64,000 nucleotides of DNA from Laspinema sp. D2d (GCF_025370755.1 NZ_JAMXFC010000023.1:39484-103483), one strand, 5' to 3'; counted from the first letter of the stretch, positions 26,571-36,865 are shown. Made by a program: numbers and translations. Notes: a model not told the origin generated them from the sequence alone.

Positions 26571-27797
26571 ATGAATAAGCCAGTTTTAACAATTTTTTAT
26601 CAGTTTAATCCCTGGCAGAGCAGCATCGGTGGCATTCAGACTTTCATCCGTGCTTTTATTAAATATGCTCCGGATGAATTTGAACTTCGGATGGTAGGAA
26701 CGGGACCTCCTGGCTCGGCCTTGGGGGTATGGGAAGCGACGGAATATGCAGGTAGACCGATTCAATTTATGGCGCTGGTTGCTTTAGGGGAGGATAATAT
26801 CAGGCCATTGGTTCCTACGACAATTTCATATACCGCCGCTCTCATCGGGCGGAATTTAGCTTCAGACTTCATGCATTTTTATCGAATTGAACCCACTTTA
26901 TTGACTTTAAACTGGGCAGGAGATAAAACCCTGTTTATTCAAAACGATATCCGGAAGCAAATGCAGCAAAATGCCGGAAAACAAGCGATTTTGTGGCAAC
27001 GATTTCCTGGGGCTTATTTTGCCCTGGAAAAGTTGTTAATCACACAATTTAATCAAATTTATTCTTGCAATAGTGAATCAGCCCAGCATTATCGGGAAGT
27101 TTATCCCGACTTAGCCGATCGCGTGGCTTTTTTAAAAAATTGCTTTGATCCGGAAATCTTCTATCCAAAACTAGGGACAGAACGGGAAACCCAACGCCGA
27201 GAACTGGCCCAAGAATTGGGATTAGCCGAAACCGTGCAATTTGTGTTGTTTGCCGGTCGCTTCCATCCGCAGAAAGACCCCCTGTTGTTAATTCGGGCGA
27301 TCGCCGCCCTGGAAAATACCCAAGTTCATTTACTGATGGCTGGCGCGGGAGAGTTAGAAGAAGCAGTCCGAGGTGAGATTGATCGGTTGAATCTGAGCGA
27401 TCGCATCACGTTACTTGGTGCAGTCAACTCAGACCGATTAGCTCAGTTATATCAAGTGGCGAGTGCCTTCGTCCTCAGTAGCGTTTATGAAGGGTTACCC
27501 CTGGCCGTTCTTGAAGCCCTAGCCTGTGGCACGCCTATCGTAACCACAGACTCCGGAGAAACCCCCAGACTGCTATCCCCAGAGAGTGGCATCGTCTGCC
27601 GCGAACGCACCCCCGAGGCGCTCGCCCATGCCTTGAGTCAAGTCCTAGCTGCACCCACCCGCTATTCCTGCGAGGCTTGTGTACAGACTGCTCAACCCTA
27701 TAGTGCACCCACCGTAGTTGCCGAAGTCTACCGCGAAATGTTGCACCGATGGTATCACTCGAAGGCGAAACATCTAGTCTCGCCCTCCCCCAATTAA
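26571..27797 (+). CDS. GT4-type glycosyltransferase
   Basis: 408 residues with the two Rossmann halves of a GT-B retaining enzyme. N-terminal acceptor loop SSIGGIQTFIRAF. The C-terminal half has LFAGRFHPQKDPLLLI near 225 and the nucleotide-sugar EX7E motif EGLPLAVLE near 305, with CGTPIVTTDSGE following. Expected to act on the cytosolic face. Start ATG at 26571 behind GAGGGGGGTGA. It is the first gene after the long leader and the first of the insert between the two duplicated blocks. Confidence 0.92.
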   Translation: MNKPVLTIFYQFNPWQSSIGGIQTFIRAFIKYAPDEFELRMVGTGPPGSALGVWEATEYAGRPIQFMALVALGEDNIRPLVPTTISYTAALIGRNLASDFMHFYRIEPTLLTLNWAGDKTLFIQNDIRKQMQQNAGKQAILWQRFPGAYFALEKLLITQFNQIYSCNSESAQHYREVYPDLADRVAFLKNCFDPEIFYPKLGTERETQRRELAQELGLAETVQFVLFAGRFHPQKDPLLLIRAIAALENTQVHLLMAGAGELEEAVRGEIDRLNLSDRITLLGAVNSDRLAQLYQVASAFVLSSVYEGLPLAVLEALACGTPIVTTDSGETPRLLSPESGIVCRERTPEALAHALSQVLAAPTRYSCEACVQTAQPYSAPTVVAEVYREMLHRWYHSKAKHLVSPSPN

Positions 27798-27941
27798 CAG
27801 AATAATCAATCAATTTTTAGTAGTGTGCAGCTACCTTTTAGAGAATTAGTTTCATTTGAGCCAGTTCTGGAGTTCCGATGAATTGCTCTCAATCCTTGCA
27901 GTCTGAAGCTCAGTTAATATATCACGCCAGGATTTACCATT

Positions 27942-29249
27942 ATGAAAATAGCTGTGATCGGTGCCAAAGGTTTACCGGCTCATCAAGGTGGAATTGAGCA
28001 TTACTGTGAAGAAATGTATCCCGGCATGGTTGCCCAAGGTCATACCGTAGATTTGTATGCGCGACAAAGTTATACCCAGATTCCCTGGTTTGGCACCTAT
28101 AACTATAAAGGTGTGCGTGTAATCTCTGTGCCCTCGATCGCCTTACGAGGAGTAGATGCCTTAACCAATTCAGCCGCCGGGGCGATCGCCTCAATCCTCA
28201 AATCCTACGATGTTGTCCATTTTCACGCCCTTGGCCCTGCCCTGTTTTGTTTTCTACCCAAACTATTCACCTCCGCCAAAGTCGTCGTCACTTGTCATGG
28301 ACTAGATTGGCAGCGTAGTAAATGGGGCAAACTTTCTAGTCAAATCATTTACCTCGGAGAAAAAGCCGCAGTGCACTATGCAGACGAAATTATTGTCGTC
28401 TCCAAGGAACTACAATCTTACTTTTTGAAAACCTACGGCATCCAAACAACCTATATTCCTAACGCTCCCGCCACCTATCAAGAGTGTGATCCCACCCTAC
28501 CCGATTTATCTACCTTGGGCTTAGAAGCAGGGCGTTACATCTTATTTTTAGGCCGGTTAGTTCCGGAAAAACGTCCTAATCTCCTTCTGGAAGCCTTTAA
28601 TCAACTCAAACCCCCTGGGTGGAAACTGGTCCTCGCTGGAGGAGCCAGTGATACTTCATCTTTCCGAACGACGTTATTCCAGATGACACAGGGAAACCCC
28701 AATATTGTCTTTACCGGGGCAATTGAGGGAGAGTTGTTATCCGAAATTGTGCGGGGTGCAGGCCTGTTCGTACTGCCCTCGGATGTGGAAGGATTACCCT
28801 TGGTGATGTTAGAAGCCATGCGGGAAAAAGTACCGGTACTCGCCAGCAATATTCCCCCTCATCGCCAACTGATTGGAGAGGACCGGGGATTATTATTTGA
28901 AGCGGGAAATCTACAGTCTTGCATTGAAGGACTAAATCAGGCTCTCACACACCCTGAAACCCTGAAGGCAATGGCTGCTAAGGCCCAGGACCATGTTAAA
29001 CAGAACTATGCATGGGATCGGATTGCTTTTGATAATTTATCCCTGTATGCGAAGATTGCCAAGAAACTCAGAAGGGCTGAGCAATTACAAGAAGTCCCGG
29101 CATCCCCGAGAACAGAGACCCCTGAATCTCTCCCCACTGGGACCGGGATAGAGGTCGTTCTGGAGTTGCCAGAGGAGATGTGCCGCTTGAATGTTGCAGA
29201 AGACCCCCTTCCTCTACCGACTCCCCGCTATGAAGGCATAGTCGGGTGA
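27942..29249 (+). CDS. GT4-type glycosyltransferase with DUF1972-like N-terminus
   Basis: 435 residues. It opens with KIAVIGAKGLPAHQGGIEHY, the GT-B N-terminal signature seen in rhamnosyltransferase-like enzymes. FLGRLVPEKRPNLLLEAF near 205 and EGLPLVMLE (EX7E) near 285 give the donor site. The last 60 residues are Pro/Glu-rich and variable. The stop codon lies in the left arm of a stem-loop at 29242-29267. Sugar and acceptor are not known. Confidence 0.92.
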   Translation: MKIAVIGAKGLPAHQGGIEHYCEEMYPGMVAQGHTVDLYARQSYTQIPWFGTYNYKGVRVISVPSIALRGVDALTNSAAGAIASILKSYDVVHFHALGPALFCFLPKLFTSAKVVVTCHGLDWQRSKWGKLSSQIIYLGEKAAVHYADEIIVVSKELQSYFLKTYGIQTTYIPNAPATYQECDPTLPDLSTLGLEAGRYILFLGRLVPEKRPNLLLEAFNQLKPPGWKLVLAGGASDTSSFRTTLFQMTQGNPNIVFTGAIEGELLSEIVRGAGLFVLPSDVEGLPLVMLEAMREKVPVLASNIPPHRQLIGEDRGLLFEAGNLQSCIEGLNQALTHPETLKAMAAKAQDHVKQNYAWDRIAFDNLSLYAKIAKKLRRAEQLQEVPASPRTETPESLPTGTGIEVVLELPEEMCRLNVAEDPLPLPTPRYEGIVG

Positions 29250-29267
29250 TCCCTGGGATTCACCCGA
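29242..29267. terminator. Stem-loop overlapping the stop of the GT4 gene
   Basis: TCGGGTGA (29242-29249) pairs with TCACCCGA (29260-29267). TCCC and GGGA can extend the stem inside. There is no T tract after it, so termination would be partial at most. Confidence 0.4.
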
Positions 29268-29425
29268 TCGCCCACCCAATCGTTTGATACAGATGGTCTT
29301 TCCTGGCGATGAGTGGGAGCGGAATCAGAGGCGATCGCCTCCTCTTGTTCCTCTTGTTCGGACTTCCCCGATGCTTCCCTCTCCTGATATCTCGTCTGAT
29401 TCTACTTTTCTAGGAGATTCCCTCT

Positions 29426-30415
29426 ATGCCTAAAGTTTCGGTGATTATTCCCGCCTATAATTCCCTCGCTTATCTGCCGGAAACCATCGCCAGCGTGCTA
29501 AATCAAACCTATTCAGATTTTGAGGCGATTATCGTCAATGATGGTAGCAGCGATCGCACGGAAGAATGGGTATCTCAACAGTCTGACCCTCGCATTAAAC
29601 TGATTTCTCAACCCAATCAAGGCTTGTCTGGGGCTAGAAATACCGGCATCGCCCACGCTACCGGAGATTATTTAGCCTTTTTAGATGCCGATGATTTATG
29701 GCATCCCACTAAACTGGAAAAACAGGTGGACTGTCTGGATCATCATCCGGATGTTGGGTTAGTTTATACCTGGGTGGCCCTGATTAATGAACAGAGTATA
29801 GCTACAGGGAGATTATTTAACAGTTCTCAGGAAGGTTATATTTGGGACACACTCATCCTGGAAAATATTGTTGGATGTGGCAGTGTGGCGATGGTCCGGC
29901 GTCAGTGCTTTGAAACCTGTGGAGTATTCGATCTCAATTTTCCCTCCGTTGTAGAAGATTGGGATATGTGGTTGCGAATTGCTGTACATTATCCCTTCAA
30001 AGCCATCTGTGAACCTCTGGTGTATTACCGCCAACACTCCCAGAGTGGATCGCGCAACTGGGAAGCAATGGCAGAAAGTTATCGATTAGTGCTGGAAAAA
30101 GCGTTTGCGACGGCTCCCGAGGAGCGTCAATATCTCAAAAATTCTAGTTATGCCAGAACTAACCTGTGTTTAGCCTGGAAACTCTTACAAGGTCCCCAAA
30201 AAGATTATCGAAAAGCCTCGGATTACGCCATGAAAGCGGTCACTTTTGACCCTCAAGTTCGGTTCTCCCGAGAGTATCTACGTCTCCAGATAGCCATCCT
30301 CTTAATGGCTGGACTCGGACCCGAAAAATACGAGAAATGCTTACGCCTCTTTCATACCCTGCGCCGTCTTCCCCAACCGCCCTTAAAAATTCAAAAAGTT
30401 GTTACCGCATTGTGA
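29426..30415 (+). CDS. GT2 glycosyltransferase (insert between blocks)
   Basis: 329 residues. VIIPAYNSLAYL, VNDGSSDRT at about 37, ARNTG and DADD at 87-90 are in register with the other six GT2 proteins. Divergent from them after the catalytic domain (VEDWDMWLRIA) and therefore not an obvious member of a duplicated pair. C-terminal helices contain a short TPR-like stretch (DYRKASDYAMKAVTFDP). GGAG lies nine bases before the ATG. Preceded by a 176-bp spacer. Confidence 0.92.
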   Translation: MPKVSVIIPAYNSLAYLPETIASVLNQTYSDFEAIIVNDGSSDRTEEWVSQQSDPRIKLISQPNQGLSGARNTGIAHATGDYLAFLDADDLWHPTKLEKQVDCLDHHPDVGLVYTWVALINEQSIATGRLFNSSQEGYIWDTLILENIVGCGSVAMVRRQCFETCGVFDLNFPSVVEDWDMWLRIAVHYPFKAICEPLVYYRQHSQSGSRNWEAMAESYRLVLEKAFATAPEERQYLKNSSYARTNLCLAWKLLQGPQKDYRKASDYAMKAVTFDPQVRFSREYLRLQIAILLMAGLGPEKYEKCLRLFHTLRRLPQPPLKIQKVVTAL

Positions 30416-30522
30416 ACAGGGATTATCATCCATAAATTATCGGCTATTCATTAACCTAGGTTACCTGCCTCGGGTCATCTCAAATTCTTTTTAAAACCAG
30501 AAAATAAACTCAAATAACCATC

Positions 30523-31956
30523 GTGAATATACCCCCCTCTGAACCCCTAAAATATCAGGTAAAGGCCACAATTGCTTTACTTCCTTATTTCGATTTAATT
30601 GATGATTTTTTAGAGAGTCTTAATATCTCTTTAGAAACCTTTTGTCAAGAATTTCTCGGGAGTTGGATGTTTGGTTATGTGGATGCCCTCAATCGGGTGG
30701 GAGTCCGCACTGTCTTATTTTGTATTTCCGCTCAGGTTGAGAAACCATCTCGCTTTGTTCATCAGCCAACCGGGACCCCGATCTGTGTATTACCCCCTTG
30801 GCCGATTTATCGTTTTTATCGTGGGATCCGCTTAAAATTGCTGCGAGGCTATGGTGTTCAAGAAGGGGAAACCTTTAAAAATTTTCAGGATACTAATCCC
30901 TTGAGGAAGTCCGTCTTGAGTGTCTTGAAAAATCTCGTACAAAGCGGAGGCAGTTATCTCGCGACCCCCCTGGATTTGCTTGCCAAAGAATTACGAAAGG
31001 AGAATTGTCAAGCGATTTTATGCCAAGAGTATGAGTATGCGCGGTTTGATAGTTCGGTGTTGTTAGGAAAGTGGATGGGGTTGCCGACTTATGCCACCTT
31101 CCAGGGGTGCGATCGCCCGAGGAGTTGGATAGAAGTTCCGGGACGATATTGGGCGTTCCATAGCTGTGCGGGTGTAATTGTTGCCAGCCAAACGGAAGCT
31201 ACACGGATCCGTCATCAGTATGGCATTTCTCCATCGAAAATTACCCGAATTTTTAACCCTTTAGATGTCGCCGCATGGCACCGCCAAGATCAAACCGCAG
31301 CGCGAAATAACTTGGGGATTCCGGTAAATGCTGAGGTAGTCGTCTGGCATGGACGCATTGATATACAGGACAAAGGGTTAGATATTTTGGTAGAGGCGTG
31401 GCAACAAATCTGTCTCGATCGCCCGGATCGGGATTTACGCCTGCTGCTACTCGGTACGGGTATAGAAGCTGACATTTTACAGGAACGGATTGAAGGGATG
31501 GGACTGCGGGGAATCCTCTGGTTAAACCAGTTTGTCTGCGATCGCACGGTGATTCAACAATATCTATCTGCCGCCAATATTTATGCCTTCCCGTCCCGTA
31601 AAGAAGGCTTTCCCGTTGCTCCTATTGAGGCAATGGCTTGTCGTCTTCCTCTAGTTGCTGCTGATGCATCAGGGATAGCAGATATTCTGGAAGGCGGGGA
31701 AGATTCTGGAGGCATAATTGTGCCTCGGGGGGATGCGGCTGCATTTGCGATCGCCTTGGGACGGATGTTAGATCATCCCGCATGGAGTCGAGAACTAGGT
31801 AATCGCGCGCGCGATCGGGTAGAACGTTGTTTTTCCCCAGAAGTCATTGGCAAGCAACTGCGGGATGTTTTGTTACCCCACTTAGTAAGCCCCTCGGAGG
31901 AGAAGGAGAGCCGGATTCCAAATATTATATCAATGGAGAGGTTAAGTGATGCCTAA
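30523..31956 (+). CDS. GT4-type glycosyltransferase, translationally coupled to next gene
   Basis: 477 residues, GTG start. GT-B fold: a longer N-terminal half (about 225 residues) and a C-terminal half with VWHGRIDIQDKGLDILVEA near 275, LLGTG, and the EX7E motif EGFPVAPIE near 362. It ends 8 bp inside the next gene (its TAA at 31954-31956 overlaps the ATG at 31949), pointing to coupled translation. Confidence 0.9.
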   Translation: MNIPPSEPLKYQVKATIALLPYFDLIDDFLESLNISLETFCQEFLGSWMFGYVDALNRVGVRTVLFCISAQVEKPSRFVHQPTGTPICVLPPWPIYRFYRGIRLKLLRGYGVQEGETFKNFQDTNPLRKSVLSVLKNLVQSGGSYLATPLDLLAKELRKENCQAILCQEYEYARFDSSVLLGKWMGLPTYATFQGCDRPRSWIEVPGRYWAFHSCAGVIVASQTEATRIRHQYGISPSKITRIFNPLDVAAWHRQDQTAARNNLGIPVNAEVVVWHGRIDIQDKGLDILVEAWQQICLDRPDRDLRLLLLGTGIEADILQERIEGMGLRGILWLNQFVCDRTVIQQYLSAANIYAFPSRKEGFPVAPIEAMACRLPLVAADASGIADILEGGEDSGGIIVPRGDAAAFAIALGRMLDHPAWSRELGNRARDRVERCFSPEVIGKQLRDVLLPHLVSPSEEKESRIPNIISMERLSDA

Positions 31957-32950
31957 AATTTCTGTAATTATCCCCGCCTATAATGCCGCAGCTACAATTT
32001 TAGAGACGATTGATTCCGTGTTAAAGCAAACCTTTACAGATTTTGAAGTATGGGTCATCAATGATGGATCTCAGGATAATACCCAAACCCTAGTGGAGAG
32101 TATTTCCGATAGCCGGGTACAGGTGATGACCTATCCTAACGGCGGAGTTTGTGTGGCTCGCAATCGGGGAATTTCCCTAGCCCAAGGAGAGTTCATTACC
32201 TTTCTGGATGCGGATGATTTATGGACATCGGATAAGTTAGAAAAACAATATGCTGCCCTCCAGGAGCATCCAGAAGCAGGGGTTGCTTATAGTTGGACTT
32301 GTTTTATGGATGTAACCGACACTGAGACCCCTCCCACCTTTCGTCCTTCCCCGGAATATCAATGGACGGGAAACGTTTATCAAAATTTATTAGTTCAAGA
32401 TTTTATTCATAGTGGATCTAATACCTTAATTCGCCGAGAAGCTATCTCCTCCGTGGGTGAATTTGACCCAACCTGTGCGGGTTGTGCCGATTGGAATTAT
32501 TGGGTCCGATTGGCTGCTAAGTGGCATTTTGTAGTCGTTAAAAAGTGTCAAATTTTTTATCGTCGGATGCCGGGTTCGATGTCATCTAAGGTTGAAGTCA
32601 TGGAACGAGAAGCTTTAATTGCAATGGAAAAAGCTTATCAAGCGGCCCCACCCGAATTGCAGTATCTCAAACCCCTGAGTTTCACTAATTTTCATAAATA
32701 TTGTGCTGAACTCTATTTACAACGCAGTCAAGATCAGGATGCGATCAAGAAAGCCCAACAACACGTGCAAGCGGCGATCGCCTTGCAACCCAGCCTGATG
32801 ATTGGCGATCGGACTTTCCAAAAACTCTGGGTCAAATTATGGATTAAAAAACTGTTGCCTAAACCCCTGGCGAATTATCTGTTTCACTCCATCCGAAAAA
32901 GCTTGTCTATCCCAGACCCCCGGTTGCAGCCGGGGAATAAACTATCATAA
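31949..32950 (+). CDS. GT2 glycosyltransferase (block B, gene 1)
   Basis: 333 residues from the ATG at 31949 (a GTG just before, at 31946, is also open) with GGAGAGG upstream. GT-A motifs VIIPAYNAAA, INDGS 37-41, DADD 87-90, CADWNYWVRLAA. Paralogue of the 21021 gene: shared segments include TYPNGGVC and IRRE and the helical tail ending in PDPRL. An 8-bp overlap with the upstream GT4 gene. Confidence 0.92.
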   Translation: MPKISVIIPAYNAAATILETIDSVLKQTFTDFEVWVINDGSQDNTQTLVESISDSRVQVMTYPNGGVCVARNRGISLAQGEFITFLDADDLWTSDKLEKQYAALQEHPEAGVAYSWTCFMDVTDTETPPTFRPSPEYQWTGNVYQNLLVQDFIHSGSNTLIRREAISSVGEFDPTCAGCADWNYWVRLAAKWHFVVVKKCQIFYRRMPGSMSSKVEVMEREALIAMEKAYQAAPPELQYLKPLSFTNFHKYCAELYLQRSQDQDAIKKAQQHVQAAIALQPSLMIGDRTFQKLWVKLWIKKLLPKPLANYLFHSIRKSLSIPDPRLQPGNKLS

Positions 32951-33021
32951 CTGGGCATCGAAAAGAGGTGATTTTCTAGTTCCTAACTCATTCAAAGCGT
33001 ACCCAGGGAATTCATGTTTTT

Positions 33022-34290
33022 ATGTTAACTCAGAAAATCAAGCATATCTTTTCCGGCGAGTTTATTCGCAATGTCGGATGGTTGGGTGGAGCGGAATTAT
33101 TCAATCGCATCTTTAGATTAGCCACCACAGTGACCCTGGCACGCACTTTTAGTACCGAAGACTATGGACTAATGGCGATCGTTTATACCGTGGTGGAATT
33201 TGCGAATGTATTTACTTTACGTCAAGGGATTGGGGCCAAAATTATTCAAGCCCAGGAAAAAGATGTGGAGGTTCTCAGTAATACCGCTTACTGGTTGAAC
33301 TGGATTCTATGTATTTTGATTTTTTTGGGTCAAGCAGCCGGAGCTTTTATTGTTTCCAATATTTATGAAAATACCCAATTAATTTTACCGATTATCACCG
33401 CTGGCATCATGTATCTAATGATGCCTTTTCACTTAATAAATTCTTCGCTTATTCAAAGAAAAAACCGTTTAAAAATTATAGCATTATGCACCGCGATTCA
33501 ATCAGCAGCGGCCAATCTTATCACAGTCTTTTTAGCCTTGATGGGCCTGGGAGTATGGGCAATTGTCTGGCCGATGGTTCTCACCACTCCTGTCTGGATT
33601 ATCGTCACCTGGCACTATCAAAAATGGCGACCCCCGACCACTTTTACCCTAGCCCGGTGGCAAGAAATTACCTCCTTTGGTGGAAATCTCCTAGGGGTTG
33701 AACTTTTGGGAAAAGTCAGGGGGAATATCGATTATTTGATTATTGGACATTTTTTGGGAATTGATGCTTTGGGAATTTATTATTTAGCTTTTAATGCTGG
33801 CTTGGGAATTAGTCTGAACGTGATTAATGCCTTTAATTCTGCCCTATTTCCTTATTTTTGTCAAGTTCAAAACCAACTAGATCAACTCAAATATCGCTTT
33901 TGGAGTAGTCTTAAAAAAACTTATTTGGTGATTGGTCCTTTGATTCTATTACAAGCTAGTCTCGCCCCAATTTATGTCCCCATTATTTTTGGAGAAAAAT
34001 GGAAACCCGCTATCCCCATTTTAATCTTTATCTGCTTATCAGCCCTGCCCTGGTCCTTAGCCATTTCGTCTTTTTATCTCCTGAATGCCACCGGCAGACC
34101 TCATATCAGCCTGTACTGGAATATTGGATTAACCCTGTTATTTGCCTTGGTTATTTTAGGGGCAGTTCAGGGGGGAATCGTCTGGGTGGCTGTGGCGGTG
34201 TTGGTTTATCAGTTTGTAACGATTCCACCTTTCACCCTGTGGTGTTTTAAGTATGTGTTTAAAAATCAGCCGAAGGCTTCCAATCTTTAG
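33022..34290 (+). CDS. Wzx-type oligosaccharide flippase (block B)
   Basis: 422 residues, about 12 membrane segments. It matches the 22101 protein residue by residue over its full length without gaps, most strongly in the N-terminal GWLGGAEL block, in RPPTTF...RWQEITSFGGNLLG and in ALFPYFCQVQ. This is the second flippase within 11 kb, so the locus could export two different units, or one could be redundant. Follows block B gene 1 by 71 bp. Confidence 0.9.
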   Translation: MLTQKIKHIFSGEFIRNVGWLGGAELFNRIFRLATTVTLARTFSTEDYGLMAIVYTVVEFANVFTLRQGIGAKIIQAQEKDVEVLSNTAYWLNWILCILIFLGQAAGAFIVSNIYENTQLILPIITAGIMYLMMPFHLINSSLIQRKNRLKIIALCTAIQSAAANLITVFLALMGLGVWAIVWPMVLTTPVWIIVTWHYQKWRPPTTFTLARWQEITSFGGNLLGVELLGKVRGNIDYLIIGHFLGIDALGIYYLAFNAGLGISLNVINAFNSALFPYFCQVQNQLDQLKYRFWSSLKKTYLVIGPLILLQASLAPIYVPIIFGEKWKPAIPILIFICLSALPWSLAISSFYLLNATGRPHISLYWNIGLTLLFALVILGAVQGGIVWVAVAVLVYQFVTIPPFTLWCFKYVFKNQPKASNL

Positions 34291-34332
34291 TTTTAATCCG
34301 ATGAATATTCAATATAACCAGAGGGTAAAAAA

Positions 34333-35277
34333 ATGTCAATAATTTCGATTGTTATCCCAGCTTATAATGCAGAAAAAACTCTTTTAAAAACGTTAAATTC
34401 TGTTCAAACTCAAACTTTTGGCGATTGGGAAGCCCTGGTCATTGATGATGGTTCTACAGATAGTACCGCCCAGATTGTTAAGGAACTACACGACCCGAGA
34501 ATCAATGTATTTTCCTATCCTCATGCGGGGTTGGCAGCGGCCCGAAATCACGGAATCATCAATGCAACTGGAGACTATATTGCCTTTCTGGATGCCGATG
34601 ATTTATGGACTACGGATAAATTAGAACTGCAACTGAAAGCTTTGCAAGACCATCCAGAGGCAGGAGTTGCCTATAGCTGGAATTATTTTCAGTATGAAAA
34701 TCCAGCGGATTCTTATGAGGACACTTCCCAAAGGTTTCAAGGGAATGTTTATGGGGATTTGTTGGTTAAAAACTTTATTCAAAATGGGTCAAACCCCTTG
34801 GTAAGAAAAGAAGCGATCGCCTCCGTTGGCTTGTTTGATCCAAGTCTAAAATCCTGCGAAGATTGGGAGTATTATTTGCGCCTTGCTAAACAGTGGCATT
34901 TTGTCTTGGTTCCCCAAGTTCAAGTCTTTTATCGTAAATCTTCTACCTCCTTGACTTCCAAAATTGAGGTAATGGAAACCTATCTGCGGTTAGTGATAGA
35001 CCGAGCTTTCCAATCCGCCCCTCCCGAATTGCAGTACCTTAAATCTCAAAGCTTATCTTGGGTGGCTCAATATATTGCTGAACATTACTTAAAAAGCAAG
35101 CAGGCAACCCTTAAGCAGTTGTTTTTCGTGGGATTCAACTTGTGTAAAACCATTTATTTACATCCTTCTCATGCTTCAGAGGCTTACACTCACTGTTTAA
35201 TCCGAATGTTTTTAAAACAATTATTTTTACGGGTTTTTACCGGGCGCAATTCACCGCAAGAAACCGTTCTTAATTAA
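34333..35277 (+). CDS. GT2 glycosyltransferase (block B, gene 3)
   Basis: 314 residues. VIPAYNAEKTLLKT, IDDGS 37-41, DADD 87-90, EDWEYYLRLA. The segment NPADSYEDTSQRFQGNVYGD is nearly the same as in the 23411 protein, the block A paralogue. Its C-terminus (KQATLKQLFFVGFNL) has drifted more. The start ATG lies 42 bp after the flippase stop. Confidence 0.92.
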   Translation: MSIISIVIPAYNAEKTLLKTLNSVQTQTFGDWEALVIDDGSTDSTAQIVKELHDPRINVFSYPHAGLAAARNHGIINATGDYIAFLDADDLWTTDKLELQLKALQDHPEAGVAYSWNYFQYENPADSYEDTSQRFQGNVYGDLLVKNFIQNGSNPLVRKEAIASVGLFDPSLKSCEDWEYYLRLAKQWHFVLVPQVQVFYRKSSTSLTSKIEVMETYLRLVIDRAFQSAPPELQYLKSQSLSWVAQYIAEHYLKSKQATLKQLFFVGFNLCKTIYLHPSHASEAYTHCLIRMFLKQLFLRVFTGRNSPQETVLN

Positions 35278-35338
35278 CAACAGTAGTTTATCTGCTTTCT
35301 TTTTTCTTCAATAACCCCTTACTTTAGTTTGTTTTTTT

Positions 35339-36271
35339 ATGCCAAAAATATCCATTATTATTCCTGCGTATAATGCCGAAAAAACTATCCTAGAAACTTG
35401 GATATCGATTCAAAATCAAACCTTTTCTGATTGGGAAGTGATTGTCATTAATGATGGCTCAACCGACCAGACTTTGCCCATTCTTCAGACAATTAACGAC
35501 CCGCGATTAAAAGTTTTTTCATATACTAATGCTGGGTTACCTATAGCCCGCAATCGAGGTCTGGCGGAGGTGACGGGAGACTATATCGCCTTTCTTGATG
35601 CCGATGATTTATGGACGCCTGATAAATTAGAACAGCAATTAGCGACCCTAGAACATTATCCCGAGGCGGGGGTGGCTTATAGTTGGGTGATTTTTTTCAA
35701 TTCAGAGAAAAAACAACAGTCTCTAGGTCATCCTCACAGTTTTGAGGGGAATGTTTATCCTGCATTATTGTTAAACAACTTTTTAGGCAATGGCTCAAAC
35801 CCCTTAGTCACCCGAAAAGCAATTCAGTCTGTGGGAGACTTTGACCCGACCTTTCCCCACTGTGCGGATTGGGACTATTATCTGCGCCTTGCGGCTCAAT
35901 GGTCTTTTGTTTTAGTCCCTCAGCATCAAATTCTGTATCGTCAATCAGTGGGGTCAATGACCTCAAAATGTGCTCACATTGAACATCAATTGTTAACGAT
36001 GATAGAGAAACAGTTTACAACGATCGCTCCGGAGGAATACCAAGGGCTAAAACCTCAAAGTTTAGCCTGGATTTATGAATATTGTACCCAACAATATTTA
36101 GAATATGGACGCGATCGCCAGGACATTGAGTGCGCAAGGCAGAAACTGGCGCAAGCGATTCGCCTCTATCCCCCGATTATATTTCAAGACTATGGCCGAT
36201 CGCTCCTGCGATGGTTGATTAAACGCTGGATACTCACTCGATTTTCCCCCCACATCAAACCCTCCATCTAG
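35339..36271 (+). CDS. GT2 glycosyltransferase (block B, gene 4)
   Basis: 310 residues. IIIPAYNAEK, INDGSTDQT, DADD 87-90, CADWDYYLRLAAQ. Same length and tail as the 24417 protein, with the TPR-like DIECARQKLAQAIRLYPP. The last gene of block B. Its downstream spacer (594 bp) is a likely operon boundary. Confidence 0.92.
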   Translation: MPKISIIIPAYNAEKTILETWISIQNQTFSDWEVIVINDGSTDQTLPILQTINDPRLKVFSYTNAGLPIARNRGLAEVTGDYIAFLDADDLWTPDKLEQQLATLEHYPEAGVAYSWVIFFNSEKKQQSLGHPHSFEGNVYPALLLNNFLGNGSNPLVTRKAIQSVGDFDPTFPHCADWDYYLRLAAQWSFVLVPQHQILYRQSVGSMTSKCAHIEHQLLTMIEKQFTTIAPEEYQGLKPQSLAWIYEYCTQQYLEYGRDRQDIECARQKLAQAIRLYPPIIFQDYGRSLLRWLIKRWILTRFSPHIKPSI

Positions 36272-36865
36272 GCGGATCATAACCGGCGATCGCCTTTGGT
36301 GCAGCTCCTCTGCAATTCCAGAGGCGATCGCTCCTTGGGTAGTATTTCTCCCCAAAACTTCATGAATTTTCCGAGGATTACCCCGGTTGCCTACCCCAAT
36401 GGCATCCCCTGATCTCATTGACTCCCGGTTACAGATGAATCCTTGATCACTCCACCCCCCCAAAATTTTCCCTACAGCTCAGTTTTAGGGTATTCCATAG
36501 GCTGTATTGCCCCTTTTTTTAAAAATTCCGGGGGTTCCAGATCCTCAAACCGAGACTTTTGGGATTTGCACTGAATTTTCCCAGTGACTGACACCGAAAA
36601 GACTTTAAGAAATATTTAAAATAAATAGACTCCAATTGAATTGAATTAGGTTAGAATATAAAATAACTCTAAGCCAACTTTCTAACCTCGCAAATTCATT
36701 TAAACCCATTTACATGGATTAAACAGTTTCATTGTCTTTTCCCGCAGAACAGAGACATTGATTCTCAACGGATTGGTTCTCCGGACTTCGGCAGTAAATC
36801 AAAATGCTGAGTTGACTTGATTTGAAACGGTTTAACTCCAACTGGATACCCGAGGAAAATCCCCA
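36272..36865. other. 594-bp spacer with hairpin and promoter
   Basis: Contains a hairpin CCTCTG-CAATTC-CAGAGG at 36307-36324 flanked by two HIP1 sites. A pyrimidine-rich patch with a T8 run follows at about 36518-36525. The last 270 bp are AT-rich and hold the promoter at 36636-36664. No gene. Confidence 0.5.
36636..36664 (+). promoter_or_regulatory. Candidate promoter for the GH74-like gene
   Basis: TTGAAT (36636-36641), a 17-bp spacer, then TAAAAT (36659-36664). Four and five of six bases match the consensus. The leader would be about 195 nt. Confidence 0.5.
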
